Source: Streptomyces mirabilis
Lineage (GTDB): Bacteria; Actinomycetota; Actinomycetes; Streptomycetales; Streptomycetaceae
Reading direction: 5' to 3'
Length of the DNA stretch: 64,000 bases
NCBI RefSeq assembly: GCF_039503195.1
Contig: NZ_JBCJKP010000001.1
Span: 8,680,001-8,744,000 of the forward strand
In this document: positions 25,262-34,874 of the stretch, piece by piece
Position numbering within the stretch: the first letter of the stretch is position 1
Layout of the letters: the number at the start of each line of letters is the position of its first letter
Translations under genes and position numbers: made by a program
Notes under the pieces: model-generated
Told to the model about the DNA's origin: nothing
Databases searched by the model: none
Seen by the model: only the letters and a program-made list of their open reading frames with translations

Positions 25262-25630
25262 ATGAACCTCACTCTGAAGCGCCTGCTCGGCGTTACCGCG
25301 GCGGTGGTCACGGGCGCGTCGGCCCTGCTCGGCACCGGCGTCGGCATCGCCGACGCCTCCGGTCGCGCGCACTGCGACCGCGCCGAACAGGACATGTGGA
25401 GCAGCGGCGGGCCCAGCCGCAACCTGACCGGCCACCACTGCAGCGTCCCGAACAACAAGAGACGCTGGTACACCATCGAGATCGACACCCTCGTACGGAC
25501 CTACTACAAGAGGGACACTCTGGACGGAGGGGTCGACCGGACCGAGACCCTGCACCACAGAACCATCAGCTGCATGGGCTACACCTCCGGCGACGGCAAA
25601 CTGAACTGGTTCGGATGCCCGCCCGCCTGA
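25262..25630 (+). CDS. Small secreted protein, function unknown
   Basis: The 122-residue product starts MNLTLKRLLGVTAAVVTGAS and has a signal peptide with likely cleavage after GIADA (residue ~32). The mature part is ~90 residues with four Cys (AHCDRAE, HHCSVPN, ISCMGY, FGCPPA), enough for two disulfides. It contains an RRWYTIEIDTLVRTYYKRDT strand-like region. GGAGGAG lies just before the ATG. Many Streptomyces make such orphan secreted proteins; no enzyme motif is seen. Confidence 0.75.
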   Translation: MNLTLKRLLGVTAAVVTGASALLGTGVGIADASGRAHCDRAEQDMWSSGGPSRNLTGHHCSVPNNKRRWYTIEIDTLVRTYYKRDTLDGGVDRTETLHHRTISCMGYTSGDGKLNWFGCPPA

Positions 25631-25644
25631 CACACCGCCGATGG

Positions 25645-25682
25645 GTCGGCCCGGGAGGAAACCCCTCCTGAGCCGGCCGTCT
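25645..25682. terminator. Weak hairpin between convergent genes
   Basis: GGAGG-AAACC-CCTCC with partly complementary GGCC/GGCC flanks forms an imperfect stem between the secreted-protein gene and the sigma-factor gene. It may end both transcripts. Confidence 0.35.
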
Positions 25683-25779
25683 CTCGGTGCCCCCCGTCGG
25701 CGTGCCTCCGACCGGCCCTTCTCTCTCTGCTCCCGGCGGGATTCGACCCCGCGGCACCCGCTGCAGGCGTGAGGGGGTA

Positions 25780-26796
25780 TCAGCTGACGTCGAGGTAGTC
25801 CCGTAGGGCCTGGGAGCGGGAGGGGTGGCGCAGTTTGGACATCGTCTTGGACTCGATCTGACGGATGCGCTCACGTGTCACCCCGTACACCTGCCCGATC
25901 TCCTCCAGGGTCCGGGCCTGCCCGTCGATGAGGCCGTAGCGCAGGGAGATGATCCCCGCCTCGCGTGCGGTCATGTTCGCGAGGACGGCCTGGATGGCGT
26001 CCTTGAGGAGGAGGAAGGTGACCATGTCCGCGGGGGAGATGGTCTCGCTGTCCTCCAGGATGTCACCCAGTTCCGTGCCGCCGTCCTCGCCGAGCGGGGT
26101 GTGGAGTGAGACCGGCTGCTTGCTGTAGCCCTCTATCTCGGTGATCTTCTCGACGGGGACGTCCAGCTTGTCCGCGAGTTGTTCCGGTGTGGGTTCGGCC
26201 CCGGTGTCCTGGAGTATTTCCCGGCGCACCTTGGCCATGCGATTGATGACCTCGACCATGTGGACGGGAATGCGGATCGTCCGACTCTGGTCGGCCAGGG
26301 CGCGTGAAATCGCCTGCCGGATCCACCAGGTCGCATAGGTCGAGAACTTGAACCCTTTGGTGTAGTCGAATTTCTCCACCGCGCGGATCAGTCCCGTGTT
26401 CCCCTCCTGGATCAGATCCAGGAACAGCATTCCCCGCCTGCTGTACCGCTTGGCGATGGAGACGACCAGGCGCAGGTTCGCCTCGACGAGATGAGACTTC
26501 GCCACTTGTCCGTCCGCGGCGAGAATCTCCAGTTCGCGTTGGAATTCCGGGCTGATGTGCGGCTCCTCCGTCAGCCTTCGCTCGGCGAACAGACCCGCCT
26601 CGATCCGCTTCGCCAGCTCCACCTCCTTCTCGGCGTCGAGGAGGGAGACTCGGGCGATCTGCTTGAGGTAGTCGCGCACCTGATCGATCGTGGCGCCGCC
26701 GGAGGTGAGCCGGGGAGTGGGCGCGTCGTCGTCCTCGTCCGCATACGCGGCGGGATTGGGCGACTCCAGTTCCCATGCCTGAGTGTCCGTTTCCAT
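25780..26796 (-). CDS. HrdB-like RNA polymerase sigma-70 factor
   Basis: I start at the ATG 26794-26796 because AGGAG (26806-26810) is 9 nt upstream; a TTG at 26805 abuts that site. The 338 residues hold sigma region 1.2 ([20 protein letters not shown]), region 2 ([40 protein letters not shown]), region 3 ([18 protein letters not shown]) and region 4.2 ([20 protein letters not shown]). The long acidic region 1.1 of HrdB is absent. It is therefore a group 1/2 paralogue of the HrdA/C/D class with about their usual length. It lies directly behind a decayed UvrA gene, whose stop overlaps the TTG. Confidence 0.93.
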   Translation of the reverse strand: METDTQAWELESPNPAAYADEDDDAPTPRLTSGGATIDQVRDYLKQIARVSLLDAEKEVELAKRIEAGLFAERRLTEEPHISPEFQRELEILAADGQVAKSHLVEANLRLVVSIAKRYSRRGMLFLDLIQEGNTGLIRAVEKFDYTKGFKFSTYATWWIRQAISRALADQSRTIRIPVHMVEVINRMAKVRREILQDTGAEPTPEQLADKLDVPVEKITEIEGYSKQPVSLHTPLGEDGGTELGDILEDSETISPADMVTFLLLKDAIQAVLANMTAREAGIISLRYGLIDGQARTLEEIGQVYGVTRERIRQIESKTMSKLRHPSRSQALRDYLDVS

Positions 26797-26801
26797 GGCG
26801 C

Positions 26802-28697
26802 TCAACTCCTCTCCAGAAGCGGTCGGAGGAACTGCCCGGTGTAGGACCGAGGCTGGGCCGCCACCTGTTCGGGGGTGCCCTCGGCGATCACTGTGCCGCC
26901 GCGGTGGCCGCCTTCGGGACCCATGTCGACGATCCAGTAGGCGGTCTTGATCACGTCGAGGTCGTGCTCGATGACCACGACCGTGTTGCCTTGGTCGACG
27001 AGTCGGTGGAGCACGGCCAGCAGGTGGCGGACGTCCTCGACACGCAGGCCGGTGGTCGGCTCGTCGAGGACGTAGAGCGTTTCACAGGGCCCAGACCCAC
27101 GTCATGGAGCGTCCTGAGGTACCGGGGGGTGATCGCGTGTTCCGCGAAGAAACCCCGGCCGGCCTCGATGGTCATGCCCAGTACGTCGGCGATGGACCTG
27201 CCTTTGAAGTGTACGTCCAGGGTCTCCCGGTTGTACTGCGCTCCGTGACACACCTCACACGGCACGTAGATGTCCGGGAGGAAGCGCATCTCGACCTCGA
27301 GGGTGCCGTCGCCGTAGCGGTGCTGCCGCAACCGGTCGAAGACTCCTGTGTACGTCGCCGGGTTCGACCGGGGGCTGCGGCCGATCGGGGACGGGTCGAC
27401 CCGGACCACCTTGTCGATCTCCTCGACGCCGCTGATCGCGCCCCTCGCCGGACACGCCCGTGACGGCGACGAACTGCCCGAGCGGGAAGGAGACCGACAC
27501 CTCGCGCCTTCACGGTCTTCTCGTCGTGCTCGACGACGCTCACGGTGTTGCCACCGTCCCGCAGCCGCGGCGGTGTCTCGACGAGCCGTCGGTTGTCGCG
27601 CTGGTGCGGCCCGATGCTCGGTTCGTCCAGCACGTACAGCACGCCGACCGGACCGGCGCCGATCCGGGTGGCCGGCCGGATCCGCTGTGCCTCGCCGCCG
27701 GACGGACGGGCGGCGGGCCGGTTCAGTGACAGATGGTCCAGGCCGACGTCGAGAAGGAACGGCAGTCGCCCGCCGATCTCCGCGACGACGGCGTCGGCGA
27801 CTCGCCGCTCCCAGCCCGCCGGCTCCAGGTGCTGTACACATCGCGCGAGTTGATCGATGGGCAGTGCCGTCGGCTCGGCGATGGCGTGTCCGGCCACGGT
27901 GACGGCGAGCACGGCCGGTCTCAGCCGGGCGCCGCCGCAGGCCGGGCAGGGCAGCTCGTCGACAGGTGAGGTGGACCTGCTCCCGGAACCCGTGCAGCAC
28001 CACCTTCTTCGCGGTGGCGGACAGATGACGCCAGGGGGCGGCGGTGCTGAACCCGGCCGCCGCGGCCACCGCTTCGAGCCGTCGGGTGAAGTACTCGGCA
28101 CCGCTGGTGTTCGTCCACGGCGCGACGGCGCCCTCGGACAGCGACTTCTCCTCGTCCGGTACGACGAGTTCGGGGTCGACCTCCCTCCGTGAGTCCAGGC
28201 CGGTGCACTCGGGGCAGGCACCCCACGGCCCGTCGAAGGAGAACAGCCGCGGTTCCAGCGCCTCGAGGCCGATGTCCACGAGTCGACGCGGACGACGCCT
28301 CCGGCGAGCCCGAGCGCGGTCTCCACGGACTCGGTCAGCCGCTGTCGCGCACAAGCGTTCACCGCGAGCCGGTCCACGACCACGTCGATCGAGTGCTTCC
28401 TGCGCTTGTCCAGCGGTGGTGGCCCGGTGAGCGGCTGGACCTCCCCGCGACCCGCACCGGGCTGAACCCGTCGGCCCGCAACAGCTGGAACACGTCCGCA
28501 TACAACGGTCGGATGTAGACGGAAAGCGATTCGCCGTAACACCGTCGGCCCTCGGCGAACATCGTGTCGAAAGCCAGGCGGGATTTACCCGAGCCCGATA
28601 TTCCGGTGAAAACGATGAGCGCATTCCCGGGCAACTCCACGGAGATGTCACGCAGGTTGTGCCGACGGGCGCCCTTGACGACGAGCCGGTCTTTCAC
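26802..28697 (-). pseudogene. UvrA-like ABC protein (drug-resistance type), multiply frameshifted
   Basis: Starting at 28697 ([20 protein letters not shown]) the gene shows Walker [17 protein letters not shown], but the frame then changes at least four times. Pieces include the insertion-domain part LEPRLFSFDGPWGACPECTG, a damaged first signature SGGEAQRIRPATRIGAG, a damaged second Walker A (VTGVSGEGRDQ), VDPSPIGRSPRSNPATYTGV, and the last Walker B/H-loop ([32 protein letters not shown]). The second LSGGEAQ signature is deleted between GLGPVK and LYVLDEP. Total length is ~632 codons, shorter than UvrA (~1000) or drug-type paralogues. It cannot act as an ATPase. Confidence 0.88.
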
Positions 28698-28789
28698 ATG
28701 TCCGAACCCTACGACGCGGTAGAGCGTGCGGTTGCCGAATCGTTATCGACCGATTCCGCCCTCGGCGACGCTCCGCCCACGCCGCGACC

Positions 28790-29656
28790 TCACGCTTCGA
28801 CGAGCTCGCGGACGCCGTCCCGCACCTGCTGCTCCTGCTCATGCTCCTGCTCCAGCACCCGTTCCTGCTCCAGCACCCGCTCGGTCTCCTGCGTCCGCTC
28901 CGTCTCCTGCGCCCGCTCCTGCGCCTGCTTCTGCTCACCGACCGGGTGGCGGTGGCGGTACAGCCAGGTGATGTCGCGGCCGAACGACCAGATGAGCGAG
29001 GCGAGCGCGAGGAGTACCAGGGCGGCGTTGCCCTCCAGGGGCATGATCCCGGCGCCCGCGACGAGCAGCACGATCCCCTGAAGGGCTGCCACGGTCTTGC
29101 GCGCCATGCTGTGCGGCAGGGCCGCGTTCAGCCAGGGCAGCCCCCGGGCCGCCGCCACGAACGCGTACCGCATGGTGCCGATCAGCAGCACCCAGGGGCC
29201 CAGCGACATCGAGACGTACACGCTCAGCACCAGGATGAGGAACGCGTCCACCTCCATGTCGAAGCGGGCGCCCAGCGCGGTCGAGGTGCCGGTGTGACGG
29301 GCGACCTTGCCGTCCACCCCGTCGAGGATCAGGGCGACCGCCGTGAGACCGACGAGCAGGCTGACCGGGGGCGAGCTCTCGAAGGAGTCCGCGACCAGGG
29401 CGGTGACCCCGCCGACCAGGATGGCCCGGCCGAGCGTCACCCGATTGGCCGGTCCGAAGGAACGGGGCCGTGAGCGACGCAGGGCACGGGTCAGAACCGC
29501 CCAGGTGGCGAGCGCGAAGGCCAGACCGGTCAGCCAGCCCGCGGGCCCCATCCCGATCGCCGTGCCCAGCAGAGCCAGCACCAGGAGCTGCAGACCCGCT
29601 CCCACCGTGGTCTCCTGCGCCAAGAGCCTCGCGTCGTACGTGTTGTTCAGGGCCAC
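28790..29656 (-). CDS. CDP-alcohol phosphatidyltransferase-family membrane protein
   Basis: I start at the GTG 29654-29656 (MALNNTYDARLLAQETTVGA, 288 residues), because GGAGG (29665-29669) is 8 nt upstream; a GTG at 29719 has weaker support. The CDP-OH-P signature is complete: DGVDGKVARHTGTSTALGAR followed by FDMEVDA, giving the DGxxAR...G...D...D ligand set. Six or so membrane helices are present. The last ~45 residues are an unusual Glu/Gln/Arg tail (QERAQETERTQETERVLEQE) likely to form a coiled coil. The enzyme joins a CDP-activated alcohol to another alcohol in the membrane. It faces the dehydrogenase gene that starts the pterin/glycosyl cluster. Confidence 0.87.
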   Translation of the reverse strand: MALNNTYDARLLAQETTVGAGLQLLVLALLGTAIGMGPAGWLTGLAFALATWAVLTRALRRSRPRSFGPANRVTLGRAILVGGVTALVADSFESSPPVSLLVGLTAVALILDGVDGKVARHTGTSTALGARFDMEVDAFLILVLSVYVSMSLGPWVLLIGTMRYAFVAAARGLPWLNAALPHSMARKTVAALQGIVLLVAGAGIMPLEGNAALVLLALASLIWSFGRDITWLYRHRHPVGEQKQAQERAQETERTQETERVLEQERVLEQEHEQEQQVRDGVRELVEA

Positions 29657-29763
29657 CGCAACATCCTCCGGCCGTATGACAGAGTCGATCAACGCCGCGT
29701 ACAGTGCGCGGCTTGTCACCGCTCCGTACGTGAAGATCTGCTGAATCGTTCAGGGGGACGCTC

Positions 29764-30744
29764 ATGGAACTCACAGCTCGTGCCTTCTGGCTGAGCTCGC
29801 CCGGCCACGCCGAGATACGCGAGGTCGCCCTGCCGGCCCCCGGCGAGGGGGAGGTGCTGGTGCGCACGCTCTACTCGGGAGTGAGCCGGGGCACCGAGAC
29901 CCTCGTCTTCCGCGGCGGCGTTCCGGAAAGTCAGCATGCTTCGATGCGTGCACCGTTCCAGGACGGGGATTTCCCCGCACCGGTCAAGTACGGCTATTTG
30001 AGCGTCGGCCAGGTGGAAGAAGGCCCGGCGGGTCTGCGCGGCCGGACCGTCTTCTGCCTGTATCCGCACCAGACGCGCTACGTCGTGCCGCTGAGCGCCG
30101 TGACCGTCGTACCGGACTCCGTCCCCGCCCCGCGCGCCGTGCTCGCCGGGACCGTGGAGACCGCGGTCAACGCCCTGTGGGACGCGGCACCGCTGGTCGG
30201 CGACCGGATCGCCGTGGTGGGCGGCGGCATGGTCGGCTGCTCCATCGCCGCGCTCCTCGCCCGCTTCCCGGGTGTACGCGTCCAGCTGGTCGACGCCGAC
30301 CCCGCGCGCGCCGACATCGCCCGCGCCCTGGGCGTCGACTTCGCGCTCCCCGCGGACGCCGCCGACGAGTGTGACCTCGTCGTGCACGCCAGCGCCACCG
30401 AGGCCGGGCTCACCCGGTCGCTGGAGCTGCTCGCCCAGGAGGGCACCGTCCTGGAGATGAGCTGGTACGGCGACCGGCGGGTCAGCCTGCCGCTGGGCGA
30501 GGCCTTCCACTCCCGGCGCCTGGTCGTGCGCAGCAGCCAGGTGGGTTCCGTTTCCCCGGCGCGGCGCGCCAGTCGGACGTACGCCGATCGGCTGGCACTC
30601 GCCCTGGAACTGCTCGCCGAGCCCGCCTTCGACGCGCTCGTCACCGGTGAGTGCGGCTTCGACGAACTGCCCGACGTGATGCCGAAGTTGGCCTCCGGAT
30701 CGATACCCGGCCTGTGCCATCGCGTCGTCTACGAAGGCGTTTGA
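29764..30744 (+). CDS. Medium-chain dehydrogenase/reductase
   Basis: The 326-residue protein begins MELTARAFWLSSPGHAEIRE, with AGGGGG before the ATG. It is an MDR protein with GroES-like start (PAPGEGEVLVRTLYSGVSRG) and a Rossmann fold with AVVGGGMVGCSIAALLARFP and VQLVDADPARADIA. The usual catalytic zinc Cys of alcohol dehydrogenases is replaced in SGVSRGTE, and the structural zinc loop is missing, so it is likely zinc-independent. It heads the rightward set with the pterin-synthase homologue and may oxidise or reduce an intermediate of that pathway. Confidence 0.87.
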   Translation: MELTARAFWLSSPGHAEIREVALPAPGEGEVLVRTLYSGVSRGTETLVFRGGVPESQHASMRAPFQDGDFPAPVKYGYLSVGQVEEGPAGLRGRTVFCLYPHQTRYVVPLSAVTVVPDSVPAPRAVLAGTVETAVNALWDAAPLVGDRIAVVGGGMVGCSIAALLARFPGVRVQLVDADPARADIARALGVDFALPADAADECDLVVHASATEAGLTRSLELLAQEGTVLEMSWYGDRRVSLPLGEAFHSRRLVVRSSQVGSVSPARRASRTYADRLALALELLAEPAFDALVTGECGFDELPDVMPKLASGSIPGLCHRVVYEGV

Positions 30745-30747
30745 GCA

Positions 30748-30806
30748 CTGAACAACCTGCCTGACCTCCAAAAACTGCAAAGAAAGGGGAACAGGCAGCT
30801 GAACAA
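30748..30806 (+). promoter_or_regulatory. Repeat/hairpin in gap before pterin-synthase homologue
   Basis: CTGAACAA occurs at 30748-30755 and again at 30799-30806. Between them CTGCCTG (30757-30763) and CAGGCAG (30792-30798) form an inverted repeat with a 28-nt A-rich loop. The gap is only ~137 bp, so this may be a regulatory structure in the transcript. Confidence 0.35.
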
Positions 30807-30881
30807 GGAGAACGGGGCAGCCGTACTACACGGCATGGTCCCGGCAGGGGATCAGACGTGCCGCACCTGGAGGGTCGTCCG

Positions 30882-31280
30882 TTGTTCAGCATCACCGTCC
30901 GCGATCACCTGATGATCGCCCACAGCTTCCGTGGCGAGGTCTTCGGGCCCGCGCAGCGCCTGCACGGGGCGACGTTCCTGGTGGACGCCACGTTTCGCCG
31001 GGCCGAGCTGGACGACGACAACATCGTCGTCGACATCGGTCTGGCCACGCAGGAACTCGGCGCCGTCGTAAGCGCGCTGAACTACCGCAACCTCGACAAC
31101 GAACCGGACTTCAAGGACACCAACACCTCGACGGAGTTCCTGGCCAAGGTCATCGCCGACCGCCTCGCCGAGCGCGTGCACGCCGGGGCCCTCGGCGAGG
31201 GCGCCCAAGGCCTCGCGGGTATCACGGTCACCCTGCACGAGTCGCACATCGCCTGGGCGAGTTACGAGCGTGCGCTGTGA
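30882..31280 (+). CDS. 6-pyruvoyl-tetrahydropterin synthase / QueD homologue
   Basis: I choose the TTG at 30882 (protein begins [20 protein letters not shown], 132 residues): GGAGG (30869-30873) is 8 nt upstream and family members begin this way. An in-frame GTG at 30858 would add eight residues without a good site. Zinc-ligand histidines are visible in IAHSF and QRLHGATF, but the second is L-H-G rather than the usual H-G-H. The catalytic Cys of true PTPS is not evident, while ESHIAWASY gives the C-terminal Glu/His. It probably works on a pterin-like or pyrimidine product of GTP cyclohydrolase. It overlaps the glycosyltransferase by 4 bp. Confidence 0.85.
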   Translation: MFSITVRDHLMIAHSFRGEVFGPAQRLHGATFLVDATFRRAELDDDNIVVDIGLATQELGAVVSALNYRNLDNEPDFKDTNTSTEFLAKVIADRLAERVHAGALGEGAQGLAGITVTLHESHIAWASYERAL

Positions 31281-32542
31281 CCGACACGACCATGGACCAG
31301 GCGTCCCCCAAGTCCGGTCCGGTGTCCCCGAAGACCGGCGAGGCGTCTGCGAAGACCGGCCCGGCGGCCGCGAACGGCGACCAGGCTTCCCTGAACTACG
31401 TGCCCGTGCAGCACACGGCTCTCAAGAACGCCGAGATCATCCCCATGTCCCTGCGCTCCGTGCACTTCGTGATGCCGGGCGGTGTCGACGACGCGTCCGC
31501 GCCCAGCGGCGGCAACGCCTACGACCGGCGGCTCTGCCTCGACCTGCCCGGCTTCGGCTGGCAGGTCCACAAACACGCCGTCGCGGGCAGCTGGCCCCGG
31601 CCGTCGGCCTCCGCCCGTACGGAGCTGGCCCGCACGCTCAGTGAGTTCCCGGACGACTCGGTCGTCCTCCTCGACGGGCTCGTCGCCTGCGGCGTCCCCG
31701 AGATCATCGCCCCCGAGGCCGAACGGCTGCGTCTCGCCGTCCTGGTGCACCTGCCCCTCGGCGACGAGACCGGGCTCGCGGCCGCCGTGGCCGCCGAGCT
31801 GGACGCGAAGGAACGGGCGACGCTGCGGGCCGTGTCCGCCGTCGTCGCCACCAGCGACTGGGCCGTCCGCCGGCTGGTCGCCCACCACGGGCTCGCCCCG
31901 GAACGGGTCCATGTCGCCGCCCCGGGCGCCGACATCGCGCCCCTCGCCTCCGGCACCGACGGCGTCTCCCGGCTGCTGTGCGTCGCCGCGGTCACCCCGC
32001 GCAAGGGCCAGCACCGGCTGATCGAGGCCCTCGCCACCGTCACCGACCTGCCCTGGAGCTGCGTCTGCGTCGGCGGACTCACCCAGGACCCGACGTACGT
32101 CGCCCAGCTGCGCGGCCTGATCGAGAAGTACGGGCTCGGCGACCGGCTGCACCTCGCGGGACCGCAGGCGGGCGCGGAACTCGACGCGAGCTACGCGGCG
32201 GCCGACCTCATGGTCCTCACCTCCTACGCCGAGACGTACGGCATGGCCGTCACCGAGGCGCTCGCGCGCGGGATCCCGGTGCTGGCGACCGACGTGGGCG
32301 GTCTCCCCGAGGCGGTCGGGCGCGCGCCCGACGGCGGGGTCCCCGGCATCCTCGTACCCCCGGAGAACCCGGCGGCGCTCGCCGCGGAACTGCGCGGCTG
32401 GTTCGGCGAGGCCGATGTGCGCCGCCGGCTCAAGGCCGCCGCGCGCGGTCGCCGGGCCGCACTGGACGGCTGGGCGACCACCGCCCGCAGCCTGGCCGGT
32501 GTGCTGGGACGTCTTCCGCAGCAGCCTCGGAGGGCGGCATGA
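31277..32542 (+). CDS. GT4-type glycosyltransferase
   Basis: The 421-residue protein starts with GTG in a GTGA overlap. A disordered Ser/Lys/Pro N-terminus (~55 residues) precedes the GT-B fold: [60 protein letters not shown] and the donor motif [20 protein letters not shown]. The EX7E-like element lies in the last segment. GT4 enzymes transfer sugar from a nucleotide donor with retention. It lies between the pterin-synthase homologue and a methyltransferase, so the pathway product is probably glycosylated. Confidence 0.92.
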   Translation: MTDTTMDQASPKSGPVSPKTGEASAKTGPAAANGDQASLNYVPVQHTALKNAEIIPMSLRSVHFVMPGGVDDASAPSGGNAYDRRLCLDLPGFGWQVHKHAVAGSWPRPSASARTELARTLSEFPDDSVVLLDGLVACGVPEIIAPEAERLRLAVLVHLPLGDETGLAAAVAAELDAKERATLRAVSAVVATSDWAVRRLVAHHGLAPERVHVAAPGADIAPLASGTDGVSRLLCVAAVTPRKGQHRLIEALATVTDLPWSCVCVGGLTQDPTYVAQLRGLIEKYGLGDRLHLAGPQAGAELDASYAAADLMVLTSYAETYGMAVTEALARGIPVLATDVGGLPEAVGRAPDGGVPGILVPPENPAALAAELRGWFGEADVRRRLKAAARGRRAALDGWATTARSLAGVLGRLPQQPRRAA

Positions 32543-33483
32543 GTATGACTGCGACTCCGTCGGGAGTTCCGGAACAGGGCGTGTCGGAGGTGGACGTGCA
32601 GGGTGGTGTGTCCGGGGTTCCGGGGCAGCGCGTGAGCGCGCCCGACGACGACGTGCCCCGCTACGCCCCCCAGTGGCTCCAGCTGCGGGAGCCGGCGGAC
32701 GCCGCCGCACGGGCGCCCGAACTGCTCGACCCGCTGCGCGTCCGGCTGGCCAACCGGCCGGGCCGCGGCGGCGATCTGGTGGTCCACGACCTCGGCTGCG
32801 GCACCGGCTCCATGGGCCGCTGGCTCGCCCCCCGGCTCGACGGCGCCCAGCACTGGATCCTGCACGACCGGGACCCCTATCTGCTGCACTTCGCGACCGT
32901 GGGCGCACCGCACGCGGCCGCCGACGGCAGCCGGGTCACGGTCACCACCCAGCGCGGTGACATCGGCCGGCTGACCGCGGACGCGCTGGCCGGGGCGTCG
33001 CTGGTGACGGCGTCCGCCCTCCTCGACGTGCTGACCCGTGAGGAGATCGACCGGCTCGCGGCGGCCTGCGCGGGCGCCGGGGTGCCGGCCCTGCTCACGC
33101 TCTCCGTCGTGGGGCGCGTCGAGTTCACACCGGCCGATCCGCTGGACGCCGAGTTCGCCGAGGCGTTCAACGCCCACCAGCGGCGCGGGGAACTGCTCGG
33201 CCCCGACGCGATCACGGCGGCCTGCGAGGCCTTCGACCGGCACGGCGCGACGGTACGGGTGCATCCGAGCCCCTGGCGGCTCGGCGCCGACGAGGCCGAC
33301 CTCACGGCGGAGTGGCTGCGCGGCTGGGTCGGCGCGGCCGTCGAGGAGCGGCCCGCGCTGGCCGCCCGTGCAGAGTCATATCTGCAGTCCCGCCTCGCCG
33401 CCTGTGCCGCGGGTGAGCTGCGCGTACGGGTCCACCACAGCGACGTCCTGGCGCTGCCGCGGCCGACCGGCGGTGCGGCGTGA
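32539..33483 (+). CDS. Class I SAM-dependent methyltransferase
   Basis: The ATG at 32539 overlaps the glycosyltransferase stop, and GGAGGG precedes it. The 314 residues contain motif I as DLVVHDLGCGTGSMGRWLAP, an acidic motif II (HWILHDRDPYLL) and SLVTASALLDVLTREEIDRL near motif IV. The first ~45 residues are low-complexity. The acceptor is unknown. It is translationally coupled to both neighbours, making it a core member of the glycosyltransferase cluster. Confidence 0.88.
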   Translation: MSMTATPSGVPEQGVSEVDVQGGVSGVPGQRVSAPDDDVPRYAPQWLQLREPADAAARAPELLDPLRVRLANRPGRGGDLVVHDLGCGTGSMGRWLAPRLDGAQHWILHDRDPYLLHFATVGAPHAAADGSRVTVTTQRGDIGRLTADALAGASLVTASALLDVLTREEIDRLAAACAGAGVPALLTLSVVGRVEFTPADPLDAEFAEAFNAHQRRGELLGPDAITAACEAFDRHGATVRVHPSPWRLGADEADLTAEWLRGWVGAAVEERPALAARAESYLQSRLAACAAGELRVRVHHSDVLALPRPTGGAA

Positions 33484-34874
33484 GCGCCGGGGCGGGGACG
33501 GCGGAAGCGGTCGGCGTGGACGCGGGCACCTCCCGCCCGCGCGGCGCGGCGACCGCGGTCCGGGTCCACGCCGACGCGGACCTGGTTCCGGTGCGCGGCG
33601 ACGTGAGTCCGGCGGACACGGCACCGACCGGTGGCGAGGTGGGTGAACCGCGCTCCGAGGGTGAGCCGAACGTGGCGCCGGCCCTCCAGGAAGCCGACCC
33701 GACCCCCGCCCACCGCAAGGGGGGCTCCCTGCGCACGCACATCGGTTCCGTCGCCGGCGTCCTCATCCTCGGTGTGCTGCTCTGGCGGCTCGGTACCGGT
33801 GTCTTCCTGGACGGCCTGCGACGGGTCGACGGGCCGACCCTGCTGGCAGGGCTGGGGCTCGGCCTGCTGACCACCGTGTTCAGCGCCTGGCGCTGGTGCC
33901 TGGTGGCACGTGGGCTGCGGATCCGGCTGTCGCTGGGCGGCGCCGTCGCGGACTACTACCGCGCGCTGTTCCTGAACGCGGCGCTGCCCGGCGGAGTCCT
34001 CGGCGATGTGCACCGTGCCGTACGACACGGCCAGAGCACCGGGGACGTCGGCCGCGGCGTACGCGCCGTGGTCCTCGAACGGACCGCGGGCCAGGCGGTC
34101 CTGGTGGCCGTCGGCGCGGTGGTCCTGCTCACCTTCCCGTCACCGGTCCTCGCGGACGCCCGCCAACTCGCCCTGATCCTGGCGATCGTCTCGGTGTGCG
34201 GAGTCGTCACGGCGGGCGCGGTCCGCAGGGGCAGCGCCCAGTCCGGCCCGTCCCGGCGCCACCGAGCCGTCCGCGCCACGCTCACCGAGGCGCGCGGCGC
34301 GCTGCTCGCCCGCGGCAACTGGCCGGGCGTGCTCATCTCGTCGGTCGTGGTGCTGGCGGGACATCTGGCGATGTTCCTGCTTGCCGCCCGCGTCGCCGGA
34401 TCCCACGCCTCCGCCGCCGTACTGCTGCCGCTCGCCCTGCTGGCCCTGCTCGCCATGGGCCTGCCGCTGAACATCGGCGGCTGGGGCCCCAGGGAGGGCG
34501 TCATGGCCTGGGCCTTCGGCGCCGCCGGGCTGGGCGCCGGCCTGGGCCTGAGCGTCGCGGTGATCTACGGAGTGCTCAGCTTCGCCGCCGCCCTGCCAGG
34601 CGTCGCGGTCCTGGTCGTCCGGTGGTTCGCGGCGCTGCGGCGCCCCCGGCAGGAGAACGCAGGAGGGCACGATCAATGCCGAGCGTCAGAGACCGCCGAA
34701 GTTCACACTCCGGAAGTCCCCTTGGCCGGGGCCGCGTCGGAGGCAGTGGGCAGCGTCTTCGCCGTCACCAAGGAGAAGTACGCCCCGAAGGCCTCGGTCA
34801 GCCCCGCCAGGAGCTCCTTCCCCTTCTCGGCGGACGCCTTCGAGGGACGGCCGATGACGCCGGACTCGGTATAG
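33480..34874 (+). CDS. Lysylphosphatidylglycerol-synthase-type transmembrane protein
   Basis: The gene starts GTG in an overlap with the methyltransferase and encodes 464 residues. About 80 disordered residues lead to 8 or so membrane helices of the LPG_synthase_TM/UPF0104 type: IGSVAGVLILGVLLWRLGTG, VFSAWRWCLVARGLRIRLSL, YYRALFLNAALPGGVLGDVH and PLNIGGWGPREGVMAWAFGA are signature stretches. The family includes AglD-like and flippase-like proteins. The C-terminal ~60 residues run antisense over the creatininase gene end (172 bp overlap), which may be real or mean that the true stop is lost. It probably moves or anchors the product of this cluster in the membrane. Confidence 0.83.
   Translation: MSAGAGTAEAVGVDAGTSRPRGAATAVRVHADADLVPVRGDVSPADTAPTGGEVGEPRSEGEPNVAPALQEADPTPAHRKGGSLRTHIGSVAGVLILGVLLWRLGTGVFLDGLRRVDGPTLLAGLGLGLLTTVFSAWRWCLVARGLRIRLSLGGAVADYYRALFLNAALPGGVLGDVHRAVRHGQSTGDVGRGVRAVVLERTAGQAVLVAVGAVVLLTFPSPVLADARQLALILAIVSVCGVVTAGAVRRGSAQSGPSRRHRAVRATLTEARGALLARGNWPGVLISSVVVLAGHLAMFLLAARVAGSHASAAVLLPLALLALLAMGLPLNIGGWGPREGVMAWAFGAAGLGAGLGLSVAVIYGVLSFAAALPGVAVLVVRWFAALRRPRQENAGGHDQCRASETAEVHTPEVPLAGAASEAVGSVFAVTKEKYAPKASVSPARSSFPFSADAFEGRPMTPDSV

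Noticed and set aside
30858..30881. GTG start for the pterin-synthase homologue
   Set aside because: No ribosome site at the right distance; the TTG at 30882 has GGAGG 8 nt upstream and the family-like MFSITV start.
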